Positions 1-12,703 of a stretch of 64,000 nucleotides of DNA are shown here, piece by piece. The notes under the pieces were generated by a model that was given only the letters and a program-made list of their open reading frames with translations, did no database searches and was not told where the DNA came from. The stretch is from NCBI GenBank assembly GCA_035610835.1, contig CM069457.1, forward strand, positions 43,317,319-43,381,318, read 5' to 3'. Within the stretch, counting starts at the first letter, position 1, and the number at the start of each line of letters is the position of its first letter. The position numbers were made by a program, and so were the translations under genes. The stretch is from Ophiura sarsii (taxonomy: Eukaryota; Echinodermata; Ophiuroidea; Amphilepidida; Ophiuridae).

Positions 1-1192
1 AACAAAACTGACATTATAGTGTACACGTAGTATACAGGGAACCCACATACATATGAGTTAAAATAACTAGGCCTACATGTACATAGTGGTAAGGACAGGG
101 GCGTTACTATAGAGGGCCAGTGGCGGCACCTGCCAGTATCAACATTTTCTTCTTTTTTTTTTTTTGGGGGGGGGGGGGGGGGGTGGGACTTTGGGCAAGA
201 ATAAATGTTAGGAGGGGGCAAGACAAAAAAGTGGGGGTAAGATCACAACCATAATTTTTCAAAATCATTTGGCTTCTATTGTAAAAATGGCCTGAAATTT
301 GTTCAAATTAAAAATTCAGAACAATTTGAAGTTAATTGTAAGTAATGTTGACATTAAAATTTAACATTCTTGATTGTTGGGGTGGAGCTTGAGCTGACTG
401 GGGGACTGGGGCCAAAGGTCGCGAAGGGGGGGGGGGGCATCCCTTGACGCCACTGTGGGGCCAGAACGGGTTAGCCCCCTACCACCGATGCACCCTTATT
501 ACGCCCGATCACATGTGTGCCCCTTTCCGAATGCCCACCGAAATTGAAGACCATAACGCCACGTAAGGGGACTCCAACCCTACCCCAAATAAACGAAGCT
601 AAACAAGTCCATCGGTCATTACCGTCCGTCAATACTGTCGGTTCATTTGGCAAGGTTAACTATAGTTTGTAAATTATAAAGAAACGGCTTCAAAACAGGA
701 AGAATAAACATACAGGTCTTTATCATGTTTTTTCTTTCTTTTCAGTTTTTTAAGTGACCGAATCATATATTTGGTTAAAGTCTCTCGGTTCACTTGCTCA
801 TTTGTATTTCTTACCCAGCCCCTCCACGCCCACCCAATATGAAAAACTTGCTACGGCACTGCATACAAAGTCAATTAATCAAAACGTCGGTGCATACTAT
901 CTGTTAACTGTTAATAAATTCATCTAGATATGCTTGTCCTTCTATCTATGGTAAAGAGATGTCTATTAAAGCAATGTGATTTTTTTCCTTTCTTTTCTCT
1001 CTTATATTTTATAATGAGACTTGCCTTACCAGAAAAGACTTTCCTGGACTCATAAATCTATCTCTACTGTATTTTCCGTGACGGAAAAACCCACCACAGA
1101 ACTAATAATAATAATAATAAACAGGCATTTAAAAGACGCATTTCAAACCGCAAGGAAACACAATGCGCCGCACAAAGATAAAATCAAACAAT

Positions 1193-1295
1193 TAAAAATT
1201 CAAATTTAAAATTTAAAATTTAAAAATTAAAAATTAAAAATTTAAAAATTAAAAATTAAAAATTTAAAAATTTAAAATTTAAAATTTAAAATTTA
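1193..1295. repeat. AT-rich tandem repeat (AAATTTAAA type)
   Basis: Repeated AAATTTAAAATTTAAAA and AAAAATTAAAAATTT units make up nearly the whole stretch. It is a simple-sequence array inside intron 1 of gene B'. Confidence 0.8.
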
Positions 1296-1682
1296 ATAGT
1301 AACTATACTAAATCATATTGGAAAACTGCCTCCAATGTAAGGAATCTTTCAACATATTTCTTTCGATTTTCTTCGTAGAGCATTCCAAACTATAAGTGTG
1401 TTCACTTCTTGTTTAGGGTTGCTGATCGTAGCCGGAAACACTGTAAATAAACGTCGTTAACACGGTAACATTTCGAATTCCATTTACAATCGAAACAAGA
1501 AAGCATACCTCAGCATAAAAAAACAAAGATTTCTGTTTCAATGGGGTTAGGTGTATGATTTTCACAATTTATTCAAAGGAAATGTTAAATGTGTTAAAAT
1601 GTAAAAATAAATTTGTTTTGGCATGTGTGAAGCTTTCTGTTTATCCCCCCCCCCCCCACCTCCGCCCAAATAAATATGTGTG

Positions 1683-1826
1683 TAAGTAAAGTAATGTAAC
1701 GTAATTTAAAGTAACCTAACGAAACGTAAAGTAACGTAACGTAAAGTAACCAAAAGTACCGTAACTTAAAGTAACGTCAAGTAACGTAACGTTAAGTAAC
1801 GCGTGAGTTTCGTAACCTAAAGTTCC
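1683..1826. repeat. GTAACGTAAA short tandem repeat
   Basis: Degenerate units of AAAGTAACGTAACGT repeat with no other content. No gene was seen between 1300 and 2690. Confidence 0.75.
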
Positions 1827-1958
1827 CCTACCCCCATGAATTGCATAAGCAGTTCAGATTTTATGCAAATTCAATTTTGAAATTTGGATCAAGACAACAT
1901 ATTTAAAGTAAAGAACCCATGTGTAAACAGTTTCAGTGGACAGTTATTTTCTCCATAA

Positions 1959-2207
1959 AACACATTTCGGTCTCTTTTCTACTTGAAAAGGTCTTTATTC
2001 TATCACCCTGTATAACAATACATTATTTTATCACCCTGTATAAAAAGACACTGTAAACAATTCCACTGGGAATTACTATACTACATTCATTCCAATAATA
2101 ATAAAAGTCTTTAAAACACATTTCCCCCTCTTTTTTACGTGAAAAGGTCTTTATTCTACCACCCTGTATAACAAGACATTATTTTATCACCCTGTATAGA
2201 CACTCTG
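1959..2207. repeat. Two-copy direct repeat
   Basis: The motif acacattt...ctctttt...gaaaaggtctttattct, followed by two CACCCTGTATA boxes, occurs at about 1959-2065 and again at about 2116-2207. It is a local tandem duplication of unknown origin. Confidence 0.6.
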
Positions 2208-3085
2208 GAATTGATGATCGATGATCGATAGATAGATAGTTTAATATCAATTGAATCGGCACAACTTTGCTCTCAACCCTTCATTATGAATGGAATTTCC
2301 CCGAAATCCACCCCTATCCGTCAATGGAACCATTAGCTGCTTCATATGCATATGATATGCTAATGAAGTAAATGTATAGTAAATCTCATTATGTAATAGC
2401 TCGAGTGATCTTGTGAAACGAATCTGTGTAAAATAAAACACCCACTTCGCGTATAGACAATCCACCCAATTTCCCTATATGAACATGACACTTTCTAATC
2501 ATGACTTTCAGGCCAACAGCTTCACCTTTTCAGGTATCGTATACAATGTACTTATTTATATTATTCCATTAATACAAGTAATACGATATGTTTTTGCAGT
2601 TTAACCCTATTGTTGTCAATGTAGCACGCACAATATACCGCCCAAATGCGCCTTCCCACAGTCGCCAATTCGAATACAGACCGCCTTCGGTGAAAAAACA
2701 CCAAGAAATATTATTAAATGTTGTCTGAGCAGAACGCGACAGTTTATTTCAACCAAGGAGTTATTATATGGAATGGAGACGGCACAATAATTAATTCGAT
2801 GTTGTCAATCGCTTCTTTTCAAGCAAACCCCGACAGTTTATTTCAACCAAGGAGTTGACTTCAATTCAACCCTTTCTTATTTCTGATAGTTTAATTCACA
2901 AAAACAAGCCCGGGGAGTTAGGGTTAAGAAATGAAAGGGTGTTAGTTGGACTTTGGGAAGTGTTTGGTATACGAATTTAGAAGAGGAGTACATACACATT
3001 GCACATTAAATGGCAAGCAGCATTTGTTTGACGTTGGAACAATCAAAATTAAAGTTGAGTGATATTCTTCGAACATTAAGCATAA

Positions 3086-4987
3086 GGCCAAATTGTTTGT
3101 TGTCCTCCACACAGCTAGTGAGAGGTGAAGTGCGGGCGGTCGGATTTAAAAAAAAATTCTACCGCGATGTCACTGCCCAGCCTATTTCTTTCTCCTGCTA
3201 CTTTCACGTTTTTTGTCAACGTCCTTAGACGTTGACATTTGAATTCATATTTAGGCTTCGTGGTAGAGACTATGAATTGCTTTAATGTATCTTGCATCAG
3301 TATTTGTACCCAAATGTGTATTAGATCTGGATATGAAAATATGAACACATAATTATGTTGTTACAATTGTGGAGAAATGGTTTAAATAATATAAAACAAA
3401 CGATAGAGTTTTTCAAAATCTGCGACATTGGTCGTGTTTACTATATTCTGTTTGGTATAATAATAATTTTTCACATTGAAGTTTTGTCAGTACTGGTGGC
3501 CGAGTGGTTTTATATTATTTAAACCATTTCTCGCGTTCATTTCATGTCCTTTTAGAAACATTTACGGGAGTTCGAGCCCGATCCGGAGCGTCTGTACTTT
3601 TCTTGTTTTTCTATAAAATTTGTCATCAATTATATTATTCATTTAGTTTCACACTAATGGCGGTTAAAAGTGTACAAATCATTTTTTTTCTCTGCGAATT
3701 AAATGATGACTAAAAAAACCCCCTGTACTGGACTTTTCACTTAACCTTAATCAACATCAAAACATTTTATATTGCGCATGCCTAGCACGTCTGCGATTAT
3801 TATGGGATATTTACTGCGCAATATTTTGCTTTGTTATTTCGCTGGTGCTTAGTTTTAAATAGAGAGTTATGTATTAGATGTAACTACTGGGGTCCAAGGG
3901 TGATTATTATGGGATAACAACGTGTTGGAAAGTCGCGATTACTATGGGATGGTTGGATATTAGAGAAAAGTTGGGCCAGGGGTAAAACAAAGTGTTTTTG
4001 TTAAAATACATCATACACCGTCTAAATCTTCTTTTTCATATTTCCTTTGTCCTCTGTTAATTTCATTTTTAGGACGTTGACCAATTATTTTTAAATATCT
4101 TGTTTACGATCAGCTCTGCATGGTCCTCCCCATCCACTATTATAGTTTTGAAGACCTCCAATATTGTGCAATGTGTTGCAATACTGCAAACTCGGTCAGA
4201 TAATGTTTTTGAACCGAGCTTACAATGTGCAGACACAGTGTGATAGGTCGCCATATTGCTTTGGGGATTTCTGCCTTATTTTGCCCAAAAGGACGTTGCG
4301 TTGAGGTGCAAGTTTTGTTAGCAATTTACGTTTGAAAGAAGTAATAAAACCTATAGTTTACGTACTAAATGCAGAAGAAAATGTTTTATACAATGTTGAA
4401 ATTAATAATAAAGCTGTTATGCGCAAACTTTTGTACACATATGTACCAAAAAACAAATCGCACGTGCGGCGATTCATGATTTTTTTAAACGTTGCGTTGA
4501 TGCGTTTCGTTAGAAATATATACGTGAAAGTATTAATACAATGTTTGTGCTAAATGCAGCAAAATTGTTTCATACAGTGTTTAAATAGTATTAATGCTGT
4601 TGTGGTTCAATATTCAACAAAACAAGATTTTAATATTTTATCACAATACATTTTTTAGTACGTAATAACATTCATCGGCATGTGCGGTCAATTTTTATAG
4701 TCCTTTTAATAGTCTCGACGCCCGTGCGATGTATATACAATTAACATCGTGTTACCACTGGTTACATGGAATTGCGTACTGGGGATGATGTTGAAGTGAC
4801 TAGATTGCCGATGAAACGAAGTTGTTGGGTCGAACGCACCTTGGTCGCATAAAACGGTACATTTGGGCTGTCAAATTGTTCAAAAACAAAATGAGATAAA
4901 AACTTTCTTAAAGATAAAAAGTTATACTTGCGGCCCTTAAATTACGTGCGGGCGGTCGAGGACAACCAAACAATAAAGTGTTTGGAC
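3086..4987. mobile_element. Harbinger-like non-autonomous transposon, 1.9 kb
   Basis: This block interrupts the inverted duplication. The paralogue near 47.2 kb runs straight through from the left flank to the right flank. The insertion is bounded by TAA on both sides (3083-3085 and 4988-4990) and has related ends: GGCCAAATTGTTTGTTGTCC on the left and, complemented, GTCCAAACACTTTATTGTTT on the right. A three-base TAA target duplication is typical of PIF/Harbinger elements. No transposase ORF was found. Confidence 0.55.
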
Positions 4988-6018
4988 TAATCATTGACTC
5001 TTTATCATCGACATCTGTTTTTGGTCTTTTAAAATTTGGCACGGTCGGACATTTTTCACAGAAGTTCAAATTTCAATTGTGTCCGGCCTATTTTGACTGA
5101 TCGGAAATGCGACAATTTTCGACGATCGCATTTTGTATCAATATAACGTGTACTTGCCCCCCGGACTTGCCTCATAACTATCGGTGAAGGTTCAATTTCA
5201 ATCGTATTGACATGATCATGACGATTGATGCGACGAGCAAAACCACGGTTGTTTGACTGTCCGATTTATATATAATTAAAATTATGGGATAACAAAAAAT
5301 TGTATAGTGGCCCTTTTATGGTTTGACCTGATTTAGGTAGTGCTAATGAATAAGAGTGTACGGTGAAAATGTCAAGAAAATTGTTCCAGCCCTTTTTAAA
5401 TTATCGGCATTTTCTACTTGATACATATTTGTGGCAATGTTTTTGGAAATGTGGCCGATGAGGGCGCTATTATAGTAAATAATAATATTTAAAGGTCTAT
5501 TTCTCAGAACTGGCACCAACAAATGTTCTGAAATTTCTACAAAAGATGGCCAGTATATTCAGGTATTTGAATCAGTTAAAAACAGAACTGGGCCAGCAAG
5601 TTACGGTGTTCTCAGAATAAAACGGACACATTATGTGGGATCAAACAGCCGTGAAATACGAGTATGGGCATTACCAGCCAGTGATATGACGAGGCCACGT
5701 AATAATAATATAATGCCATGTAGATTCTGATTTCCCTAGAAACACCGGTCGAATAATCTATTCAGACGTTTTTAACCCCGGTTGTTAATGTCTCATTTCA
5801 AAGATAATTCAATAATAAGCAAATTTAGATAGTCATTTGATGTATCCAAACATAGCTACATACTTCCATATGATTTTCAAAGTGGGTCTATTCCGGGTCT
5901 ATTTTGGTAAAAAAATTACGACTTCAACAATTTCAACTGTGTCACACGTTATAGCTCTTTTAAAAGGAAAACCCGGTTTTATTTTTCCACTCAATTCCGT
6001 TGTCATGGTCAAAGAAAC

Positions 6019-6488
6019 TAAACTGCTCACAAAAAGTATCGAAACAGTTAGAAACGATCCAATATATAACGACTCGAAAGGATATGCATTAATCGAAGCA
6101 AATATCCAAGTGCATAATTTTGTTCTGCGTATTTTGACACCTCGATCGATAAGATACGATATTGCGGAGCGGAGTTATTGTCATTTCAATGGTCGTGGGT
6201 CCAATTTCAAAAGTGACAATCATCCTATAGAAAGAGGTTTGCATTACTGTTTAGAATGATCAGATTCGTGATTTTCAATAGGGATGAGTGTCACTTTTGA
6301 AACTGGACCCACGATCATTGAAATGACAATAACTCCGCTCCGCAACATCGTATCTCAACGATCGAGGTGTCAAAATACGCAGAACAAAATTATGCACTTG
6401 GTTATTTGCTTCGATTAATGCATACCTTTTCGAGCCGTTATATGTTGGATCATTTCTAAGTGTTTCGATACTTTTTGTGAGCAGTTTA
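6019..6488. mobile_element. Foldback MITE family F1, copy 1
   Basis: It begins TAAACTGCTCACAAAAAGTA and ends with the exact reverse complement. The arms continue to pair for about 200 bases, so the element is almost one long hairpin. A second copy lies at 21108-21581. The 140-aa open frame at 5837-6259 runs into the left arm and is not a gene. Confidence 0.75.
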
Positions 6489-6734
6489 GTATAAACACAT
6501 TTATATAGTCAGTTAGTCAGTTGATTTATCCAAACGTGGACACGTAGCATAGCAAGTGGTATAAATTCACGATTATCAACTTTCAACTCTGTTACACGTG
6601 TGGGATCATTTTAAAATGAATATCCGGTTTAATTTTGTTAATCTAAATTCCGTCTGATTAAATTGAATATATGGGTTGCATTTTTTACACAATGCCCAGG
6701 ATACAATGCCCCTTGTTTCGAATGTGGTAGCATC

Positions 6735-7279
6735 TACAGTCATCCAAAAAAGTAACTATACAGGTAATAAATGGGCTTCTAACTTTAAAAATATAGTATC
6801 CTACCTAAAAATATTAAATTATAAAGTTGTTGAGAAATTTGTCTTCCTTAATATGAGATATTGCACGCTAGGATTGGGTGATTATTGAGGAAATGACTCT
6901 CTTAAATGTAAGGTGAAGTCCGATTTTCATTTTCACATTTTTATTTTCTACACGCGGACCCATCTACGGGTACCTTATCGATTACGGGTAGTGCAATTGG
7001 GGGATGCATGCGTAGGTTGGCCAGTCGGCCGTATTGTTCCGAAGGATCAATACGCTCTCCCCGTGTTGAAATGTAAAATGTGAAAATAAAATTGTGACTT
7101 TACTTTACATTTTGGATTGTCACTTCTTCAATATTTAACCAATCCTAGCGTGCAATATCTCATATTAAAGACAATACATTTCTCAACAACTTTATAATTT
7201 AATATTTGTAGGTAGGATATATATTTCTAGAGTTAAAAGTTCATTTATTACCTGTATAGTTACTTTTTTGATGACTGTA
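6735..7279. mobile_element. Foldback MITE family F2, copy 1
   Basis: Arms of the type AGTCATCcAAAAAAGTAACT, then ATACAGGTAATAAATGGGCT, occur inverted at both ends. The interior has CTACACGCGGACC and TTATCGATTACGGGT. Other copies are at 31462-32025, 56878-57284 (short) and 58808-59363. Confidence 0.75.
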
Positions 7280-7348
7280 TATATCCATTTCAATTTGAGT
7301 GCGCCATCCCCAAACCCCTCATCAAGCAACAATAACAACCAATACAAC

Positions 7349-8030
7349 TAAACTGCGCCAATAAAGTATCGAAACACTTACAAATGGTCAGATTTATCAG
7401 AACCTGAATTAGTATGCAAACAAATAATTAAATAATTTGATTCACAGTTATCTTCTGCGCATTTTGACACTTCTTTTGTTGCGCTATGATGTTGTTTGGC
7501 GGATTTATGGGCACTTGAGTGGCTTAAAGTCGAATTTTAAAGTTGCAAAAGCCCCTATTCCAGCAACGAATAAGATCATCATTATTTTTGCCCGCCTTTT
7601 TTAAATGATGTGTATGTCGCGTGTTGGATAAATCGATTGCAATGAATATCAGCATTAATTTTCAATAACAAAACAAAAGGGTCAGAGATGGGAGGCATAA
7701 ATCAATAATTAATCAATCATTAATTGTCATGGTTAAGTAAACAGAACAAATTGGTGTCTTTTGTCTTAATTTTGTATGTGTGTGATGCTTTGTGCGAGTT
7801 CCTTTCTGGAATTGGGGTGAATAGGAGCTTTTGCAACTTTATAATTTGAATTTAAGCCACTCAAGTGCCCATAAATCCGCCAAACAACATCATAGCGCAA
7901 CAAAAGAGGTGTCAAAATGCGCAGAAGATAACTGTGAATCGAATTATTTAACTATTTGTTTGCATACTAATTCAGGTTCCGATAAATCTGACCATTTGTA
8001 AGTGTTTCGATACTTTATTGGCGCAGTTTA
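7349..8030. mobile_element. Foldback MITE related to F1, 0.68 kb
   Basis: The ends are TAAACTGCGCCAATAAAGTA and its reverse complement, sharing TAAACTG, AAAGTATCGAAACACTTA and nearby bases with family F1. The arms pair over more than 200 bases. No coding content. Confidence 0.7.
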
Positions 8031-8099
8031 CATAAAACACCGTATGTGTGTGGTGAACTCGAGTTTTTATAAAACTAGAAAACACCAAACCAAAAAAGC

Positions 8100-9770
8100 G
8101 CCCAAACCGGAAAAGCGGCCACATCTGATTTGGCTACCTTTCCATGTTGTGGTCTGTTGGCGCTAAAGAAACCGACCGTTTTGTTTGTACATGTTTTGTG
8201 ACATATGTGAGACGTACGAATCATGGATAGAGGGCCTCACTAGAAAAACATATTATCTGTCACAATTGTATCCTTTATTATATTATATTATATTGACGAT
8301 CTTGACGACTTGCGAAGCATTTAGTTACAGACATGGATAACTAGTCCCATTGTCCCATACCTTTATTTTGCTAAATGAAATGCTATTCTCAATTGCCTGT
8401 TAACGACATTCACAATTATAATTTATAGCTTTCAAGATTTAAAATATTTCGGAAATAAAGCACATGAAAATGGATTCAAATTGTTAAATATAATACATGT
8501 AGTATACTTTTGCAAATATAACAAGAAATATCGCGATATATTTTCTTTAATGACCTTCATTATTCAAAATATATCTATCGAATTGAGCACCTTATTCGTT
8601 CAAAGGATATGCCCGTTTGATCTCGCCCAACCATTTTGATAAACACACACATGTTCTACTATAGATAAAACTATGCTCTTCGAGAGATAGACATATATTA
8701 GGGTTAAAAGAAAGCCCCCACTAAAACTCAACACACAATTGAACGTTTTGATAAATTGAAACGTTTATGAAAAGACAAAACGCTTGGCTACTAATAGATA
8801 GTTTTTTCTTATCAATATCATATTCCCTTTTACCAAAACAATCACATTTCTCCAAAATGATGCTTTCAGAAAAAGTGTCAATTTCAAAATCGTATGCTAG
8901 ATAGTTACAAAAGTGTCTCAAGTTCTTTCTAAAATTAATTTCAATTTCAGTCAATTTTAATTGTCTTTATTTTCAATAAAAGAAAGTCTTGTCTGGTCCT
9001 TTTTTGAAATAAAAATAAAGATTTTTGTATGCATGACTAGGCAATTGTGTCCACCATTCACATCTATAACTTCCCTGTATCGTTGAAAGTGACACTTTTC
9101 GAAAAACATCACTTTGGGGAAATAGACTGTTTTGGGAAAAGTAAACATGATATTGAAAAGGGAGTAAGTGTGTGGGTAGCCACGCGTTTTAGCTTTTCGT
9201 AAGTGTTTAAATCTCTTAAAACGCCTGTGTGGGGTTGTGAACATAAACTCGTATAGGAACTTGAACTTTTTCTGAAAAAAATAATAGTTGGGGAACAAAT
9301 AGTTGTTGGGGAAATGTGACTATTGTGGGAAAAGTAATAATAATATTGAAAGGGGGAAACTTTCTATAAGTATTTTTACTTTTCACAAGTGTTTCAATCC
9401 CGGGGTTTCTATCTCACAAATCGTCCAATTGTGTGTGACATTGGAAAGGGATACATGTATGTGACATCCTGTAGACCCTACACCCACTTTTCACCCTCGT
9501 TTGCATGTTTGAGCCTGCAAGACCCCCATTTTATTGAAAATTCTAAAATCGCGAACATTTTCATTCAAAAGCCTCAATTTTACGAACATTTGCGTTCTTA
9601 CTAATCAAATTAAAAAACACACAAACCAGTTCTTAAGACAATTCCGAAGCCCCCTTTTCTTAAGACCCTGGGCGGTTATAACCCTACCAAAATAAAAGAA
9701 TGTAAGTGTCTATAAATATATTTCACTCAACCATTTTGACAAAGACATGTACTAACGCCCTACAAGAGAT
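8100..9770. other. Intronic stretch without recognised genes
   Basis: AT-rich sequence in intron 1 of gene B'. A diverged two-copy repeat (GGGGAAAT..TGGGAAAAGTAA..ATATTGAAA) sits at about 9115-9225 and 9307-9405. The open frames of 77 and 113 aa on the minus strand show no family features. Confidence 0.5.
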
Positions 9771-10198
9771 GAACCTACATTTTGCTCAACAATTCTGATT
9801 CTACCATACCAAGCACTAACGAGATAGATCTACTTAAAATGGGTATTTCGATGCATTGCAATTGTCCCGAATTTGTTCTTTCTTTCTGTAACTTAAGTGA
9901 CACTAAAGCCGCACGACCTTTGTATATTGTACCTGGGAAAAGCTGTATTATATTTTTTATTTTGCTAATGGATTGTATTTTGCATGACCTCGCAATGATA
10001 CACTTCACTGCAATAGAAGAATTCATTCACTCGGGACATGAATAGCTGATAACACGCACGGACACCACCACACACAATCATAATCTTTTTTATATTGGTG
10101 TATTGTCAAATACTTGTACTATACTATACGTTTATACTACTAGACAATAATGTAATGATATAATTGAAAATGATAAAAATGATTTTTAATATAATTAC

Positions 10199-10259
10199 CT
10201 GCACTTGTGAAATAAACCAGCACACTCATTATCATCGCTACTTTCATCGTAACGGCCAT
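10199..10259 (-). CDS. Gene B' exon 1: signal peptide of a second nAChR-like gene (partial)
   Basis: On the minus strand this 61-bp exon starts with ATG (10257-10259) and ends with a GTAATTAT donor, the same length and phase as gene B exon 1. It encodes MAVTMKVAMIMSVLVYFTSA, differing from gene B at four of 20 residues. Upstream sequence (10260-10400) also matches the gene B promoter region. Intron 1 runs leftward to position 1. The first bases of the window match the 20 or so bases before gene B exon 2, so exon 2 should lie immediately outside the window. Whether the rest of the gene is intact cannot be seen. Confidence 0.75.
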
Positions 10260-10518
10260 CTCACCCTTAATTCACGATATTACGATTAGTATCGGCTTAT
10301 TATCAACATTCACGGGCAATCTTCTTCTCAGCTCCACGATGCCAAACTTTCTAGTGAGACAGGGCGCGCGTGACTAGTGACAGGGACTTTAATAACTAAG
10401 GGACAAGTATCCCGAAACCGTCAACCCCGCCTACCTGTACCTAAATTGAGGGGGCGCTCCATGCGTTGTTAAAATGCCCAGAGGATGTTAGACATGTTTT
10501 GCCTACAGCAGGAAGGCC

Positions 10519-10520
<2 letters not shown>

Positions 10521-10565
<45 letters not shown>
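10521..10565. repeat. Poly(G) tract, 45 bases
   Basis: An uninterrupted run of G on the plus strand. Similar runs recur across the window: 13046-13065, 22305-22332, 34583-34625 and 63426-63451 as G, and 47949-47968 and 53493-53522 as C. Confidence 0.9.
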
Positions 10566-10567
<2 letters not shown>

Positions 10568-10842
10568 GAAGAGGAATCTGACATGTGATATTCGGGTAAC
10601 AAGTGTTGCGGCAAATTACTAATTGAAATTTACTAAACAGCTAAAATTAAAATTAAAATCAATCAAGCACTAAATCAATCAATCAGTCAGGATAAAAAGC
10701 TAGATAAAAAAATAAACAATAAGCACAATAAACAAACACCAATACCGACTTGCAGTTACATTTTGGAAGTACGACCACAATCAGGCGTCGCATTCCGTCT
10801 TTATATATATAATCCGTGTTCTTATTTATGTATCCTCAAGTC

Positions 10843-11203
10843 TATAGATGAGGTGACCGTTGTTTACATCAGCAGTGTTTACAAATTGATTAGCGCCTGG
10901 TCTAAAGACATGCTAGAGGTACTAGTCCATGACTACTGCATACATCATACTATTTGAAAGCAAAACACACATCACTGAGCGCCAATTTTAAAAGCACATG
11001 CCCTTATGGTGCGTACGCATACTGACGGGCAACCATATTTAGTACCTGGTCTCTCATTGTGCTTAGGGATGCAGACCATGACTACTGCACTATTACACCG
11101 TAAGCATGGTAAGTAATGATCAATCAAGTGTGAATTAAAGCACATTCCCTGTAGGTGCGCACGCATACTGCCGGGCACTACGTCACCGGACACACCATCT
11201 ATA
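10843..11203. mobile_element. MITE with TATAGATG ends, copy 1 (361 bp)
   Basis: The ends are TATAGATGAGGTGACCG and, complemented, TATAGATGGTGTGTCCG. Copies of the family lie at 32969-33309 and 48872-49231. The flanks TCCTCAAGTC and CAATCAT(C/T)G(A/G)TGTAAACG are joined by a single TATA at 39144-39147 (minus strand), an empty site showing a TATA target duplication. Confidence 0.75.
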
Positions 11204-11214
11204 CAATCATCGAT

Positions 11215-11340
11215 GTAAACGGTAGAAAAACGTAAGTTAATGACGATAGAGGGTGTAGATGCCCGAATGTATACAAATCCAGAAGACGATGGACACGAAT
11301 GAATCCCCATTGGTTTCAATGTAAAATGGATTTTTTTTGA
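11215..11340. repeat. Dispersed repeat, partner of 38950-39160
   Basis: The sequence with GACGATAGAGGGTGTAGATG and CCCATTGGTTTCAATGTAAA is found inverted at 38960-39080. It flanks the TATAGATG element here and the empty site there. Confidence 0.55.
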
Positions 11341-12183
11341 ATATAAATAAATTATTTATCAGACATGAGACACCTTTAAGAGATCACGTCATATTTTGAA
11401 AATACAAAACGCCAGAAGGGAGGAAAATGTTTTAAAATACTATAGCAAAATCAGTTTAGGGCTAGGCGCATAGGAAAAGGTAAAGTTACTAAATCACTTT
11501 CACACATATAAAAATGAAGAACAAATCATGTAAATAGTAGCCCTCCTCGTAGGGCCACTATCCAGAGAAATAAAAGATAGAATATAGAAACACTGAGTCA
11601 GCCATCCTCCCAGCTGAGTCAAAAGAGTGGCCCTACAGTTTTGGACAAATGTGTGCCGGGAATCTGGTACAATCCCACAATGCAACCTGATCCAACTGAC
11701 CAATAGCTACTGAGCACAATTTGTATTGACTATGCTACAATCAATGCACTAATTAAAACGCAGACCATAGCCAGACCACATGTCACTTATCAAACTGCGT
11801 GATACATTTCACGGACATAAATTATGCTAATGAGCTAATTCGTGAAGGGCGCTGCTCATTAAATGACGTCACTCGCATCATCGGGGTTTTCCCGATGTTA
11901 GCAGAAAATTCCAAATCGATTCACTGGTAAATTGACTTCATACATTGAACGGCTGCGCAGAAGATTTTGCTAGCCACTGATTGCCCTCGTGTCAGTTTTT
12001 TCTGTATTTGTGCGAATTGATATATCAACATACTTTTTACCGGATCAAAATTGGCCAAGCCAGTCGAGAGTAACAGAATTTTCAAAAATCTTCTTCCGAT
12101 ATATTCGGAACGCCAAATTTGTAAGTTTGAAACATGACAAACCAAAACATGAACATGACAAACCAAAACAGCCTAGCAATATA

Positions 12184-12257
12184 ACCGCCGTGGCGCAATT
12201 GGTTAGTGCGTTCGACTGTTAACCGAAAGGTTGGTGGTTCGAGTCAACCCGGGGGCG
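12184..12257 (+). tRNA. tRNA-Asn(GTT)-like sequence, probably a pseudogene
   Basis: The sequence has GTGGCGCAATTGGTTAGTGC (D arm and A box), CTGTTAA (anticodon GTT) and GGTTCGAGTC (B box). Mismatches occur in the acceptor stem (A1-C72, G4-G69), at the base of the anticodon loop (A-C) and in the T stem (G-A). This suggests a decayed gene or SINE head rather than a working tRNA. Confidence 0.55.
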
Positions 12258-12703
12258 TTGTTTCATTTTGCATTTAATGCAGATCGACAAATCACAGTAA
12301 AAGTATAATATTGACAAAATCACAGACCACTTACACAAAAATTGCATCTGCGCATGCTCCTGTCGCGATCGAAATCCAACACACAAGCAATGGGCGAGTT
12401 TTATGTGCATGTGGTGATGATTGGCCAAAACCACAAACCGTGCCAGGGGCAAGTGAAATGTAGACCATTACAGATTTGTGATTTAATAATGTAATTATGA
12501 TATCATGATTTAACTGGAAAGCAAATTATATCTTGCAGGGGCTTTGATTTTAGCACAGATCCATCATCCTTATGATCTAGTCATATTTTGGAACTGTAGT
12601 GAACCATTGCTAATGCTATTTATATATTTATAAGCATTTTTTTGAAACTAATGTGATATCCATATGGTCAACCTAAGCTAAATGTGTTAAACAATTAATG
12701 GTT

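Larger units (their letters stand above)
1..10420. repeat. Inverted segmental duplication of the 45.7-53.8 kb region
   Basis: Read on the minus strand, this block is collinear with the 5' part of gene B. The anchors are 10420-9970 with 45700-46375; 5245-4988 plus 3085-2885 with 46930-47405; 2885-2830 with 49350-49405; 2825-2690 with 51491-51610; 1500-955 with 51600-51968; and 115-1 with 53268-53784. Gaps are filled by transposons private to one side, such as 3086-4987 here and 49535-51472 and 53291-53683 on the right. Apart from exon 1, nothing coding was recognised in it. Confidence 0.75.

Noticed and set aside
5837..6259. 140-aa open frame
   Set aside because: It runs into the left arm of foldback element F1; the frame is a by-product of the repeat and has no family features.
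9775..10026. 83-aa minus-strand frame in gene B' intron 1
   Set aside because: The homologous part of gene B intron 1 (46300-46400) does not keep the frame.
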